Shown: one piece after another, positions 16,956 through 25,677 of the stretch
Position numbering within the stretch: position 1 is the stretch's first letter
How the letters are laid out: every line of letters starts with the position of its first letter
Assembly: GCA_019638635.1 (NCBI GenBank)
Contig: JAHBTM010000012.1
Location: 1 to 50,548 of the forward strand
Direction of reading: 5' to 3'
DNA: 50,548 nucleotides
Source of the DNA: Ferruginibacter sp.
Lineage (GTDB): Bacteria; Bacteroidota; Bacteroidia; Chitinophagales; Chitinophagaceae
Made by a program: the position numbers and the translations under genes
The notes under the pieces: generated by a model
What the model was told of the DNA's origin: nothing
What the model saw: only the letters and a program-made list of their open reading frames with translations
Databases searched by the model: none

Positions 16956-18272
16956 ATGAAAAGATTGCTGACCGCGTTATTATTGATGTTTTTGAATGCA
17001 TCTCCTGTTGTTGCACAAAAGTTGTTGACTTTGGAAGAAGCCATTGCAACTGCATTGCAATATAACTACGACATCAGGGTGGCAAAGAATGATTCACTGT
17101 TGTACGATCTGAATCAATCGTATGCATATGCAGCATTTCTTCCCCGACTCAATGCTTCCTCTGCCGTAGTTTTCAATAATAATGATCTCAAACAACAACT
17201 GGCAGACGGTTCCATCCGCCAACAAAAAGGAATTCGTTCCGATAACACCCAGGCATCACTCAATTTAAACTGGACATTATTCGACGGGTTGAAGATGTTT
17301 GCCACAAGAGATAAAATCAACGAGTTTGTAACACTCGGGAAACTGACCATCCGCAATCAATTGGTGAATACAATTGCCAATGTAATCATCACGTATTACG
17401 ATATTGTACGTCAAAAACAGCAACTGAAAGCCATTGAAGAGCAAATGGGCATCAATGAAGAACTGGTGGTGCAGGCTGAAAAAAAATTAAGTGTGGGGCT
17501 TGCGGCCAAACCCGAATTGCTTCAATCGAAGATTGATTTAAACGCTCAAAAAGCGGCAAAGCTCACACAATTAACGCTGATTGAACAACTTAAAGAACAA
17601 TTGAATGAATGGATGGCTGTAGCACCCGGGAGCTCCTATGATGTGGTAGATTCCATCCCTATCAATATGCAGTTGAATGCAGGAGAAATACTGGCTGAGT
17701 CGGCAGTGAAAAACCCTGCCATTGAAGTGGCTCAACAGCAAATAAAAATTGCATCTCTTACTTTAAAAGAAAGAAAAGCCGACCGCTTTCCGGTGATTCA
17801 GTTTAATTCGGCTTACAATTTCAGTCGTACCAATAACCAAACGGTACTGAATAACTTTACCCCCCTGTTCAACCGCAACCGTGGGCTGAATTATGGCTTT
17901 TCTGCTACCATACCTCTTTTCAACGGATTCAATGTTCGGAGATTAATACGTGAAGCAGCCATAGATGTGGAATACAGAACGCTTTTGAAAGACTATGAAG
18001 TAGCTCGCGTACAAATTGCCGCTACCAGAGCGTATAAGGAATACGAACTTCAGAAAAAAACGCTGGCACTCGAAGAAGAAAACATTTTAATGGCCAAAGA
18101 AAACGTAACCATTGCCATGGAACGATACCGTTTGGGCTTATCTACCGCACTGGAACTTAGAGAAACCCAACGAAGTTTGGAACTGGCATACAGCAGGCTG
18201 ATCAATGCACGGTATAACACCAAGGTGGCGGAAACTGAATTATTGCGTTTGCGTGGCGGGTTGGTTCAATAA
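16956..18272 (+). CDS. TolC-family outer-membrane efflux channel
   Basis: 438 residues. A signal peptide (cut after PVVAQ, about residue 21) is followed by two repeats of the outer-membrane efflux protein domain. TLEEAIATALQYNYDIRVAK opens the first, and the second runs from about residue 245 with long coiled-coil helices (AIDVEYRTLLKDYEVAR). The alpha-barrel tunnel should dock on the adaptor encoded two genes upstream, completing the tripartite pump. The TAA stop (18270-18272) abuts the purE stop codon on the other strand with no spacer, and no terminator hairpin is visible. Confidence 0.93.
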   Translation: MKRLLTALLLMFLNASPVVAQKLLTLEEAIATALQYNYDIRVAKNDSLLYDLNQSYAYAAFLPRLNASSAVVFNNNDLKQQLADGSIRQQKGIRSDNTQASLNLNWTLFDGLKMFATRDKINEFVTLGKLTIRNQLVNTIANVIITYYDIVRQKQQLKAIEEQMGINEELVVQAEKKLSVGLAAKPELLQSKIDLNAQKAAKLTQLTLIEQLKEQLNEWMAVAPGSSYDVVDSIPINMQLNAGEILAESAVKNPAIEVAQQQIKIASLTLKERKADRFPVIQFNSAYNFSRTNNQTVLNNFTPLFNRNRGLNYGFSATIPLFNGFNVRRLIREAAIDVEYRTLLKDYEVARVQIAATRAYKEYELQKKTLALEEENILMAKENVTIAMERYRLGLSTALELRETQRSLELAYSRLINARYNTKVAETELLRLRGGLVQ

Positions 18273-18752
18273 TTAAGGTTTCAATTCTTTTTGTGATTCA
18301 AGTACCTCTAGTTCCATCTGCTGCTTATATGCTTCAAGTTTTTGGGCAAGTGGTGCATCTTGCAAACTGATGATCTGAGCAGCCAGGATACCGGCATTTT
18401 TAGCACCGTTCAAAGCCACCGTAGCTACCGGCACCCCATTGGGCATCTGCAGGATAGACAATACGGAATCCCATCCATCTATTGAATTGGAAGATTTTAC
18501 CGGCACCCCGATCACAGGCAGTGTGGTATAAGAGGCCACCATGCCCGGCAAATGTGCCGCACCACCGGCCCCGGCTATGATAACATGAATGCCTTCTTGT
18601 CGTGCATGCTGGGCAAACGAACGCATCAAATCCGGTGTACGATGCGCAGAAATAATCCGCACGGTATGCGCTACCTCCAGTTTCTTCAAAACTTCCGCGG
18701 CCTGCTCCATTACAGCCCAGTCGCTCTTACTGCCCATAATAATTGCAACCAT
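18273..18752 (-). CDS. purE: N5-carboxyaminoimidazole ribonucleotide mutase (class I PurE)
   Basis: 159 residues; moves the carboxyl of N5-CAIR to make CAIR in purine synthesis, right after PurK. Class I motifs are complete: IMGSKSDWAVMEQA for phosphate binding, IISAHRTPD with catalytic His37, GAGGAAHLPGMVAS and the DSVLSILQMPNGVPVATVA loop. The C-terminal helix is of normal length. A promoter with both elements lies at 18794-18822. It converges on the efflux operon and shares no bases with it. Confidence 0.96.
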   Translation of the reverse strand: MVAIIMGSKSDWAVMEQAAEVLKKLEVAHTVRIISAHRTPDLMRSFAQHARQEGIHVIIAGAGGAAHLPGMVASYTTLPVIGVPVKSSNSIDGWDSVLSILQMPNGVPVATVALNGAKNAGILAAQIISLQDAPLAQKLEAYKQQMELEVLESQKELKP

Positions 18753-18793
18753 ATCCGATTTTTTAACATTTCAATACCAAACGGTACCTGATT

Positions 18794-18822
18794 CAAAGAT
18801 ATAGCGAAGCCCCGAAAAACAA
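18794..18822 (-). promoter_or_regulatory. Predicted promoter of purE
   Basis: Minus-strand TTG (18822-18820), an 18-base spacer and TATCTTTG (18801-18794). The -7 octamer is identical to those of purK and HPPD. The leader is about 36 bases. Confidence 0.6.
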
Positions 18823-18900
18823 ACATAGCTTGCTCAAATGCCTTATAGATACCGTTTATCAATTAATAAAGAATTTAAATATTCAAGCCATTTTTGTAAG

Positions 18901-18908
18901 TATTTTTG
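18901..18908 (+). promoter_or_regulatory. Predicted -7 element (TATTTTTG) of the M16 peptidase operon
   Basis: An exact TAnnTTTG match 18 bases before ATG 18927. The TTG inside it could be misread as a start codon of the peptidase gene. No -33 TTG was found. Confidence 0.55.
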
Positions 18909-18926
18909 CACCCTAATCAATATAAA

Positions 18927-20237
18927 ATGATGAGAGTAAAACTTTTATTTTTCGGATTGTGCTTTGCGGGAATTGCCCATGCACAGAAAGTAGACTTCAC
19001 AGAGTATGACCTCAAAAATGGTCTGCATGTGGTGTTGCACCAAGACAAATCAGCACCGGTGGTGGCTGTATCAGTAATGTACCATGTGGGAAGTAAAGAT
19101 GAGAATCCTGAACGCACAGGTTTCGCACACTTCTTTGAACACCTGTTGTTTGAAGGTTCCAAGAACATCAAAAGAGGTGAATTTATGAAGATTGTTTCCA
19201 GCAATGGCGGACAGAACAACGCAAACACTACACAAGACCGTACATTTTATTATGAGTTGTTCCCATCCAACCAACTGGAAACCGGATTATGGCTGGAAAG
19301 TGAGCGCATGCTGCACCCTGTTATCAACGAAGAAGGGGTGAAAACACAAAACGAGGTGGTGAAGGAAGAAAAGAGAATGCGTATAGATAACCAACCTTAC
19401 GGAAACCTCATTTCTGAAATCATGGTGAGGGTATTTAAAAATCATCCGTATCGCTGGGCACCGATTGGAAGCATGGAACACCTGGATGCAGCCAAACTAG
19501 ATGAATTCCTGGCCTTCTTTAAAAAATATTACGCACCGAACAACGCCGTGTTGGTTATTGCCGGTGATATTGACATCGACAAAACCAAAAAACTGGTAGA
19601 TGATTATTTCTCAGAAATTCCTAAAGGAGAACCGCTGGTACGCAACTTCCCACAGGAAGAACCCATTACCACAGAAATCATAGACACTGCTTATGATGCC
19701 AACGTGCAAATTCCTGCGTTGGTGTTGGCATACCGTACTCCGGGCATGACATCCAAAGAATCTATGGCTTTACAATTTGCATCTGATGTGTTGAGCCAGG
19801 GTGCCAGCAGCAGGATGTACAAGAAAATGGTGGATGATAAAAAGAATGCATTATTTGTAGGGTCATTCAACTATGCGTTGGAAGATCATGGTATTTACAT
19901 CTGCTTTACCCTGCCTTCCGGCGAACAAAACCTCGATAGCATGGTAAACGATATGAGTACGGAAATTAAGAGGTTGCAGGATGAACTGATTACTGAAGAA
20001 GAATTCACAAAAATTATGAATCAGTTTGAAAACAACTTTGTAGGCACGAATGCTAAGATGATGGGCGTTGCTGAAAACCTGGCCAATGGGTACACTTTCT
20101 ACCGCAACACCAATTACATCAATCAGGAATTAGACCTTGCACGCAAGATTACCCGTCAGGATATTCAGAACGTTGCAAAAAAGTACCTGAATCCTAATCA
20201 GCGTGTGCGTTTGTATTACATGCCTAAAAAAGACTAA
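18927..20237 (+). CDS. M16 family zinc metallopeptidase, active subunit, secreted
   Basis: From ATG 18927 the protein has 436 residues; a second ATG follows directly. The signal peptide ends at AHAQ (about residue 20). The inverted zinc motif HFFEH is at residues 68-72 and the third ligand is probably E148 in NEVVKEEKR, 76 residues after His72 as in pitrilysins. Two M16 halves follow, the second starting near residue 200. It should degrade peptides in the periplasm. A longer frame begins at TTG 18906, but this lies inside the promoter element. The partner without a zinc site starts 24 bases downstream, suggesting a heterodimer of the kind known for other two-subunit M16 enzymes. Confidence 0.93.
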   Translation: MMRVKLLFFGLCFAGIAHAQKVDFTEYDLKNGLHVVLHQDKSAPVVAVSVMYHVGSKDENPERTGFAHFFEHLLFEGSKNIKRGEFMKIVSSNGGQNNANTTQDRTFYYELFPSNQLETGLWLESERMLHPVINEEGVKTQNEVVKEEKRMRIDNQPYGNLISEIMVRVFKNHPYRWAPIGSMEHLDAAKLDEFLAFFKKYYAPNNAVLVIAGDIDIDKTKKLVDDYFSEIPKGEPLVRNFPQEEPITTEIIDTAYDANVQIPALVLAYRTPGMTSKESMALQFASDVLSQGASSRMYKKMVDDKKNALFVGSFNYALEDHGIYICFTLPSGEQNLDSMVNDMSTEIKRLQDELITEEEFTKIMNQFENNFVGTNAKMMGVAENLANGYTFYRNTNYINQELDLARKITRQDIQNVAKKYLNPNQRVRLYYMPKKD

Positions 20238-20261
20238 TCAACCCAAAAAAATATTCACAAT

Positions 20262-22349
20262 ATGAAGAAGATTGTATGTTTAATATTAGGTGCAACACTT
20301 GTTATGCAAGGGTTTGCACAAATTGACCGGAGTAAACAACCCAAAGCAGGGCCGGCACCGGAAATTTCAATTACAGATCCTGAAATTTTCACACTGCCCA
20401 ACGGTATTACGGTGATGGTAGTGGAAAATCATAAACTGCCTAAAGTAAGTGTTACTTACAGTATTGATATGGGGCCCGTTCGTGAAGGTAATAAAGCCGG
20501 AGTTATGAGCCTGATGGGCCAGATGCTGAACGAGGGCACAAAAACAATGGATAAGGCTCGCTTTGATAAAGAAGTTGACATGATTGGTGCAGATGTGTCT
20601 TTATACGCCGGTGGCGGATCTGCGTCTGCCCTTACCCGTTATTTCAATAAAGCATTTAACCTAATGACAGATGCATTGAAAAACCCGTCTTTTAATGAAG
20701 AATCATTCGAAAAATTAAAGAAGCAGGCTATTACCGGTTTAAAAACATCTGAAAAAAGTGCATCTGCAATTTCCGGTCGTGTAAGTCAGGCTTTGTCGTT
20801 TGGCAAAAGCACGGCAATGGGTGAATTTGAAACCGAAGAAACCATCAACAATATCACCATTCAGGACATCAAGGATTATTATGCAAAATACATTACGCCT
20901 TCCCGTGGGTACCTGATTTTTGTGGGTGATATTACTCCGGGAGCTGCTAAAACACTGGCATTGAAAGCACTCGGCAACTGGAAAGGAAACAAACTGGTTT
21001 TCCCTGAATTCTCTCAGGTATCCAACCCGGAAAAAACTGAAATCAACTTTGTGGATTTGCCCACCGCTACACAAGGTGAAATTTCTGTCAGCAACCTGAT
21101 CACTAACCCAATGAATAATCCAGACTATCATAAATTGCTGATAGCCAATCAAATTTTAGGTGGCGGTAGCGACAGTAAATTGTTTATGAACCTGCGTGAA
21201 AAGCATGGTTTTACTTATGGCAGCTATTCGTCTATCGGTTCCGGAAGATTCCAGAGTTTGTTTAAAGCTACAGCACAGGTGCGTAGTGAAAAAGCTGACA
21301 GTGCCATAGCGGAAATGTTCCGTGAAATTGAAAATATGCGCAACGGGAATATCACACAGGAAGAACTGGATATTGCCAAAGCCAAATACAATGGTTCATT
21401 TGCTTTGGGTATGGAAGAGCCAGCACGTGCAGCAACATACGCCAGCAACATCCTGATCAATAATCTGCCCAAAGACTTCTATAAAACTTTCCTGCAAAAA
21501 ATTAATGCAGTAACCGTTACGGATGTGCAGTTTGTATCAAACAAATATCTGAAAAACGGAAACAGCCGTATCACCATCGTAGGAAACGCCAGTAAAATTT
21601 TACCTAATCTGGAAAGGCTGGGATATCCGGTGAAGATGTATGATAAATACGCCAATCCGGTTGAAATGAAGAAAGAAGGCACAGATGTGGCTGAAACACC
21701 TAAATCAACTGAAGCGGTTTCTGCTGCATCCCTGATCAACAGTTACCTGACTGCCATTGGTGGTAAAGAAGAGGTGGCAAAAATCAGCACGATTAAAATG
21801 GATTTCACCATGGAAGCGATGGGTGCAACTTTAGAAGGTTCATCTATTAAGAAGGCCCCATCCCTCAGTAGCATGGAAATTCGCATGGGAACCATGTCTG
21901 TAATGAAAGAAGTGTTTGATGGTACCAAAGGATATGCTGCACAAATGGGACAAAAAACCGATATGGATGCAGAAACCATTAAAGATAAACTGGATGATAA
22001 AGCCCCTGTTCCACAATTGTTGTATATCACCAGCGATTATCAAACCAGCTATACCGGAACGGCTAAAGTGGGAAAAGAAGATGCGTATGTACTCAAAGTA
22101 ACTAAACCCAGTGGTAAAGTGGTAGTAGAGTATTATGGTATGAAGAGCGGATTGTTGCTGAAGGAAGAATCAACCGAAAAGCAAGGCGATCAGGAGTTTG
22201 ATTTAACTACTGAATACAGTAATTATAAGAAAGTAGGTAACCTAACATTACCTCACACGATTACACAAATTGCAGGCGGACAGGAAATGTCGATGCAGGT
22301 AACTAAATATTACATCAACGAAGGTGTAACTGAAGCAGATTTTAAATAA
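20262..22349 (+). CDS. M16 family inactive peptidase subunit with LolA-like C-terminal extension
   Basis: 695 residues. After the signal peptide (ends near FAQ, residue 20) come two M16 domains to about residue 455. Where active members have HxxEH, this one reads SLMGQMLNEGTKTM, so no zinc can bind; it keeps GGGSDSKLFMNLREKHGFTYG, the second-domain Arg/Tyr-type region. The last 220 residues, after a Pro/Thr/Glu linker, form a beta-rich domain beginning AASLINSYLTAIGGKEEVAK. It contains AYVLKVTKPSGKVVVEYYG and resembles LolA or outer-membrane lipoprotein-sorting folds. It probably supports substrate binding for the active subunit just upstream. The function of the tail domain is not known to me. 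Confidence 0.88.
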   Translation: MKKIVCLILGATLVMQGFAQIDRSKQPKAGPAPEISITDPEIFTLPNGITVMVVENHKLPKVSVTYSIDMGPVREGNKAGVMSLMGQMLNEGTKTMDKARFDKEVDMIGADVSLYAGGGSASALTRYFNKAFNLMTDALKNPSFNEESFEKLKKQAITGLKTSEKSASAISGRVSQALSFGKSTAMGEFETEETINNITIQDIKDYYAKYITPSRGYLIFVGDITPGAAKTLALKALGNWKGNKLVFPEFSQVSNPEKTEINFVDLPTATQGEISVSNLITNPMNNPDYHKLLIANQILGGGSDSKLFMNLREKHGFTYGSYSSIGSGRFQSLFKATAQVRSEKADSAIAEMFREIENMRNGNITQEELDIAKAKYNGSFALGMEEPARAATYASNILINNLPKDFYKTFLQKINAVTVTDVQFVSNKYLKNGNSRITIVGNASKILPNLERLGYPVKMYDKYANPVEMKKEGTDVAETPKSTEAVSAASLINSYLTAIGGKEEVAKISTIKMDFTMEAMGATLEGSSIKKAPSLSSMEIRMGTMSVMKEVFDGTKGYAAQMGQKTDMDAETIKDKLDDKAPVPQLLYITSDYQTSYTGTAKVGKEDAYVLKVTKPSGKVVVEYYGMKSGLLLKEESTEKQGDQEFDLTTEYSNYKKVGNLTLPHTITQIAGGQEMSMQVTKYYINEGVTEADFK

Positions 22350-22366
22350 GTCTGTTTGTTGAAAAT

Positions 22367-22399
22367 TAAAAAGCCGTTCTGTACAGAGCGGCTTTTTTA
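22367..22399. terminator. Bidirectional terminator
   Basis: The hairpin AAAAGCCG...CGGCTTTT, with an inner TCTG/CAGA stem, is flanked by A-run and T-run on both sides. It sits between the convergent M16 operon and the YkgJ-type gene and can serve both. Confidence 0.85.
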
Positions 22400-22415
22400 A
22401 TGTGTAGTGTTTGAA

Positions 22416-22934
22416 TTACTTCTTAACGATGGGGCCTACACGCTGCATAATTTTCTCTACCATTTTGAAGGTAGCAGGGCAATAATCAATATTTTGTTTA
22501 TGAACATGTGCATATTCAACCCAACGTTTCTTTGCCAAATGCGGGAATCCGGCACAATCTTCCGGCCGAATTGCATAAATGCTGCATTTGTTATCTTCAA
22601 GGTTTAAGAACTGACAAGGCTGCTTCACGTTCACCCAATCTTTGTTTTTATCTTTTTCCAGCCACTTTGCTTTAAATTCATCAGGCGTAACTTTAAAATG
22701 GGCTGAAATGCGCTTGAGGTCTTGCTCCGTAAAGGTGGGTGTCATTTTTTTACAACAATTGGCGCAAGTTAAACATTCCACTTCCTGCCAAACTTCCGGT
22801 TCAACCAATGTGGTGAGTTTGTCGATTCCCCGGGGTGGAGTTTTTTCTGAACGGGTTAAAAACGAACGAAAAGTTTTCCGGTTTGCCGGTAATTTGCGTT
22901 TGAATGAACGCAAAGTAAAAAGTTTCTGCATCAT
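22416..22934 (-). CDS. YkgJ/UPF0153 family cysteine-cluster protein
   Basis: 172 residues, cytoplasmic. The cluster is C54-x2-C57-x2-C60-C61 (CLTCANCC), then C107 in KQPCQF, C117 and C127 in KCSIYAIRPEDC, and C152. The spacing is that of the family, which is thought to bind zinc or an iron-sulphur cluster; its role is unknown. The RPEDCAGFP segment is the most conserved part of such proteins. The N-terminal 45 residues are basic and probably not part of the core. It ends at the bidirectional terminator. No clear promoter motif was found upstream (22,935-23,003). Confidence 0.85.
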   Translation of the reverse strand: MMQKLFTLRSFKRKLPANRKTFRSFLTRSEKTPPRGIDKLTTLVEPEVWQEVECLTCANCCKKMTPTFTEQDLKRISAHFKVTPDEFKAKWLEKDKNKDWVNVKQPCQFLNLEDNKCSIYAIRPEDCAGFPHLAKKRWVEYAHVHKQNIDYCPATFKMVEKIMQRVGPIVKK

Positions 22935-23003
22935 GCCAGCATTGTTTTGGTGCGCTAAAATAATGTTTAATTATATTGTACGCGTTTAGAAGTTTGAATT
23001 CTT

Positions 23004-23909
23004 ATGTGGCAATCGTACATCAAAGGGTTTAAGTCGTGGCTATTGTTGGAAAAATCATTATCCGGCAATACCATCGCATCCTATTTACACGATGTGAAGT
23101 TATTGACGGAATACCTGGAGATGCAGTACCCGGGTACCACCCCCGATCAAATTCATTTAAAAACATTGGAAGCTTTTGTACGGTACATTCATGAACTTGG
23201 CATGACGCCTGCATCACAGGCCCGTATACTCTCCGGTATCAAATCCTATTTTACCTATTGTACGCTGGAAGGAATTTGTAAGTCTAACCCCACTGTATTG
23301 CTGGAAAGTCCGAAACAATCTCGCCTGCTACCAGAAGTACTGAGTTATGAAGAAATTGAAAAAATGATTATGGCCACTGATGCCAGTACGCCCGAAGGCA
23401 TTCGAAACAAAGCCATTCTGGAAACTATGTACAGCTGCGGACTGCGGGTAAGCGAAGTGGTTGGATTAAAGTTAAGTGCGTTGTTTATGGATGTGGGTTT
23501 TGTTCGGGTAACGGGCAAAGGAGATAAGGAGCGTTTGGTGCCCATTGGAGATACGGCTATACGGGCAATACAATCCTATCGGCAACATGTCAGAAATCAG
23601 TATCCGGTGGTTATAGGTGCTGAAGATTACGTGTTTTTGAACAGACGCGGCAAGCCACTTTCCCGTGTGATGGTTTTTCTGATTATTAAAGCACTGGCCA
23701 AACAGGCGGGAATAGAAAAAAATATTTCTCCGCATACATTCCGGCATTCATTCGCCACACATTTGGTTGAGGGTGGAGCAGATTTAAGAGCGGTTCAGGA
23801 AATGTTGGGTCATGAAAGTATAACCACTACAGAGATATATACTCACCTCGATCGTGCGTATTTACGCAGCACGTTGCAAGATTATCATCCTGCATTTAAA
23901 AAGCATTGA
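23004..23909 (+). CDS. Tyrosine recombinase XerC/XerD
   Basis: 301 residues, the size of the chromosome-dimer resolvases. The N-terminal SAM-like core-binding domain covers residues 1-90. The catalytic domain has R148 (CGLRVSEVVGLKL), K172 (GKGDKER), H244 and R247 (SPHTFRHSFATHLVEGGAD), H270 (MLGHESI) and nucleophile Y279 (TTTEIYTHLD), the full RKHRHY set. It is more XerD-like in its order and C-terminal tail, but one paralogue alone cannot settle C versus D. There is no attachment site, excisionase or cargo beside it, so I do not regard it as a mobile-element integrase. Its stop codon abuts that of the next gene on the opposite strand. Confidence 0.94.
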   Translation: MWQSYIKGFKSWLLLEKSLSGNTIASYLHDVKLLTEYLEMQYPGTTPDQIHLKTLEAFVRYIHELGMTPASQARILSGIKSYFTYCTLEGICKSNPTVLLESPKQSRLLPEVLSYEEIEKMIMATDASTPEGIRNKAILETMYSCGLRVSEVVGLKLSALFMDVGFVRVTGKGDKERLVPIGDTAIRAIQSYRQHVRNQYPVVIGAEDYVFLNRRGKPLSRVMVFLIIKALAKQAGIEKNISPHTFRHSFATHLVEGGADLRAVQEMLGHESITTTEIYTHLDRAYLRSTLQDYHPAFKKH

Positions 23910-24701
23910 TTAATTTTCGCGAATGAGTTCGCGGTGTTGAAACAAATTTCCCGGCCCGAATTTTTTCTGGGCCACCTGATTGCGGTAGTTTTTAAACATG
24001 CTGTTCCATCGGAGGCGCAGCACACCCAGGATACCTTCTTTCACAATCCCCTTATTCATCTTGCTAACACCCAGTTTACGATCTTTAAAAGTTATGGGCA
24101 CTTCTTTAATAATGAAACCCAGTTTCCATGCAGCGAATTTCATTTCAATCTGGAAGGCATAACCAACGAAATGAATTTTATCGAGGTTGATAGATTCAAG
24201 TACTTCTCTGCGATAGCACACAAACCCGGCGGTAGGATCGTTTACGGGCATCCATGTTATAATTCGTGTGTAGAGTGATGCCCCTTTAGATAACCAAACC
24301 CTGTTCGCAGGCCAGTTTTCAATGGCACCGCCTTTTACATACCTTGACCCAACTGCCACATCGGCTCCGCCGGAACAAGCCTCAAACAGGTTCTCCAGAT
24401 CGGCGGGATTATGGGAGAAATCAGCGTCCATTTCGAAGATATATTGATAACCTCTTTCAATGGCCCATTTAAATCCATGAATGTATGCGGTTCCTAACCC
24501 TAATTTACCTCTTCGCTCTTCTAAAAATAATTGTCCGGGATATTTGGGGAAAAGTGTTTTTACAATTGTAGCCGTACCATCCGGCGATCCGTCATCAATA
24601 ATCAGGATGTGGTAGCCCGACTCCATTTGCATCACGGCATCGATAATAGCTTCAATATTATCCTTTTCGTTGTACGTTGGTATAATAACTATTTTCTCCA
24701 A
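23910..24701 (-). CDS. Polyprenol-phosphate mannosyltransferase-like GT2 (DPM1 type)
   Basis: About 263 residues from TTG 24701, giving EKIVIIPTYNEKDNI at the N-terminus. GT2 motifs are LIIDDGSPDGTA, FEMDADFSHNP (metal-binding DxD) and VAVGSRYVKGGAIENWP, and the C-terminal EVPITFKDRKLGVSKMN loop is diagnostic of dolichol/polyprenol-phosphate mannose synthases. It likely transfers a sugar from a nucleotide donor to polyprenol phosphate at the membrane. The frame extends to a TTG at 24731, but that codon sits in the -7 element (24736-24729) and would not be transcribed. The first usable start after the expected transcription start is TTG 24701; no in-frame ATG precedes the first strand. Confidence 0.85.
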   Translation of the reverse strand: MEKIVIIPTYNEKDNIEAIIDAVMQMESGYHILIIDDGSPDGTATIVKTLFPKYPGQLFLEERRGKLGLGTAYIHGFKWAIERGYQYIFEMDADFSHNPADLENLFEACSGGADVAVGSRYVKGGAIENWPANRVWLSKGASLYTRIITWMPVNDPTAGFVCYRREVLESINLDKIHFVGYAFQIEMKFAAWKLGFIIKEVPITFKDRKLGVSKMNKGIVKEGILGVLRLRWNSMFKNYRNQVAQKKFGPGNLFQHRELIREN

Positions 24702-24728
24702 TGGGTGCCTGGTATGATGGCTAAACAC

Positions 24729-24736
24729 CAAATTTA
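24729..24736 (-). promoter_or_regulatory. Predicted -7 element (TAAATTTG) of the DPM1-like gene
   Basis: An exact TAnnTTTG match on the minus strand, 28 bases before TTG 24701. No TTG was found at -33. Confidence 0.45.
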
Positions 24737-24778
24737 CTGTTTATTCAGTTGATTTGATGTTTTAAAGGGCCGTGTTTG

Positions 24779-25546
24779 TTATTTTTTAACAAGAATACGG
24801 TTGTAGATTTCAGTGAGCTTTTGTTTGGTATGCAACGGGAAATCACCTTTCATCATCCAATCATAATACTGCGGTTCGTTTTTCAATACTTCAATCACTT
24901 CACGGCCTTTATATTTCCCGAAATTGAAGACCTCAACGCCCTTTTCATTGTAACCGAATCGGCGGGCGTAATCCACTATTTTTTCTTCACCGATTTTGGC
25001 GAGGATAGAATCAACTGAATTTCCCAGTTCATTATAGTGTTCAACCTGAGCCAATAATACGTCAATGGTTGCGAGTACATCGGCTTCGGCGCTGTGGGCA
25101 TTATCCAGGTCTTTCTGGCAATAGAATTTGTAAGCCGCTTTCAAGGTACGAGGCTCCATGGTGTAGAAAATGTGCTGTGCATCAACCATTTTGCGATTAC
25201 TCAGGTTAACATCCAGCTCAGCACGCAGGAATTCTTCCATTAGCAATGGAATATCAAAACGGTTGCTGTTGTATCCGCCCAAATCACAATTTTCTATAAA
25301 TTGTTTGATTTCGTTTGCTTTCTCTCTGAAAGTGGGTGCGTCTTTTACTTTTTCGTCGGTGATACCGTGTATTTCGGAAGAAGCAGGTGGAATGGGCATT
25401 TCCGGATTGAGGAGGAAATACTTTCTCTCGCGGGTGTGATCGGGTTTAAGCTTAATGATGGCAATTTCAACGATACGGTCGGTTGATAAATTAACCCCGG
25501 TGGTTTCAAGGTCAATAAATGCAATCGGTCGTGTTAACTGTAACAT
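24779..25546 (-). CDS. DEDDh 3'-5' exonuclease (DnaQ/epsilon-like)
   Basis: 255 residues. All five catalytic residues of the DnaQ exonuclease fold are visible: D12 and E14 (AFIDLETTGVNL), D98 (NSNRFDIPLL), H151 and D156 (NAHSAEADVLAT). The C-terminal 70 residues hold a small domain, beginning RFGYNEKGVEVFNFGKYKGR, of the type found after the exonuclease domain in stand-alone exonucleases of Bacteroidota. It could proofread DNA polymerase III or trim DNA/RNA ends; the sequence does not decide. It starts at ATG 25546 and ends 77 bases before the DPM1-like start, on the same strand. No terminator lies between them. Confidence 0.9.
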   Translation of the reverse strand: MLQLTRPIAFIDLETTGVNLSTDRIVEIAIIKLKPDHTRERKYFLLNPEMPIPPASSEIHGITDEKVKDAPTFREKANEIKQFIENCDLGGYNSNRFDIPLLMEEFLRAELDVNLSNRKMVDAQHIFYTMEPRTLKAAYKFYCQKDLDNAHSAEADVLATIDVLLAQVEHYNELGNSVDSILAKIGEEKIVDYARRFGYNEKGVEVFNFGKYKGREVIEVLKNEPQYYDWMMKGDFPLHTKQKLTEIYNRILVKK

Positions 25547-25649
25547 AGAATAAATGAATTTTAAATTGAAGGTTTGGGGGCTAAAAATATGGATTATTAT
25601 TTAACATTAGTAATTTTAAAAGTCATTCGTACGTTATAAAATCATATTT

Positions 25650-25657
25650 TATCTTTG
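25650..25657 (+). promoter_or_regulatory. Predicted -7 element (TATCTTTG) of the small lipoprotein-ytxJ unit
   Basis: An exact TAnnTTTG match 20 bases before ATG 25678, giving a leader of about 15 bases. It supports the short gene being real. Confidence 0.55.
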
Positions 25658-25677
25658 TTCATATTAATCTTCCTATC

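Noticed and set aside
18906-18926. TTG start for the active M16 peptidase, adding 7 residues before the signal peptide
   Set aside because: The TTG is part of the TATTTTTG -7 element, so it would not be transcribed; ATG 18927 gives a normal signal peptide.
23004-23909. Integrase of a mobile element
   Set aside because: Its length and full RKHRHY set match the housekeeping XerC/XerD; no attachment repeats, excisionase or cargo genes are beside it.
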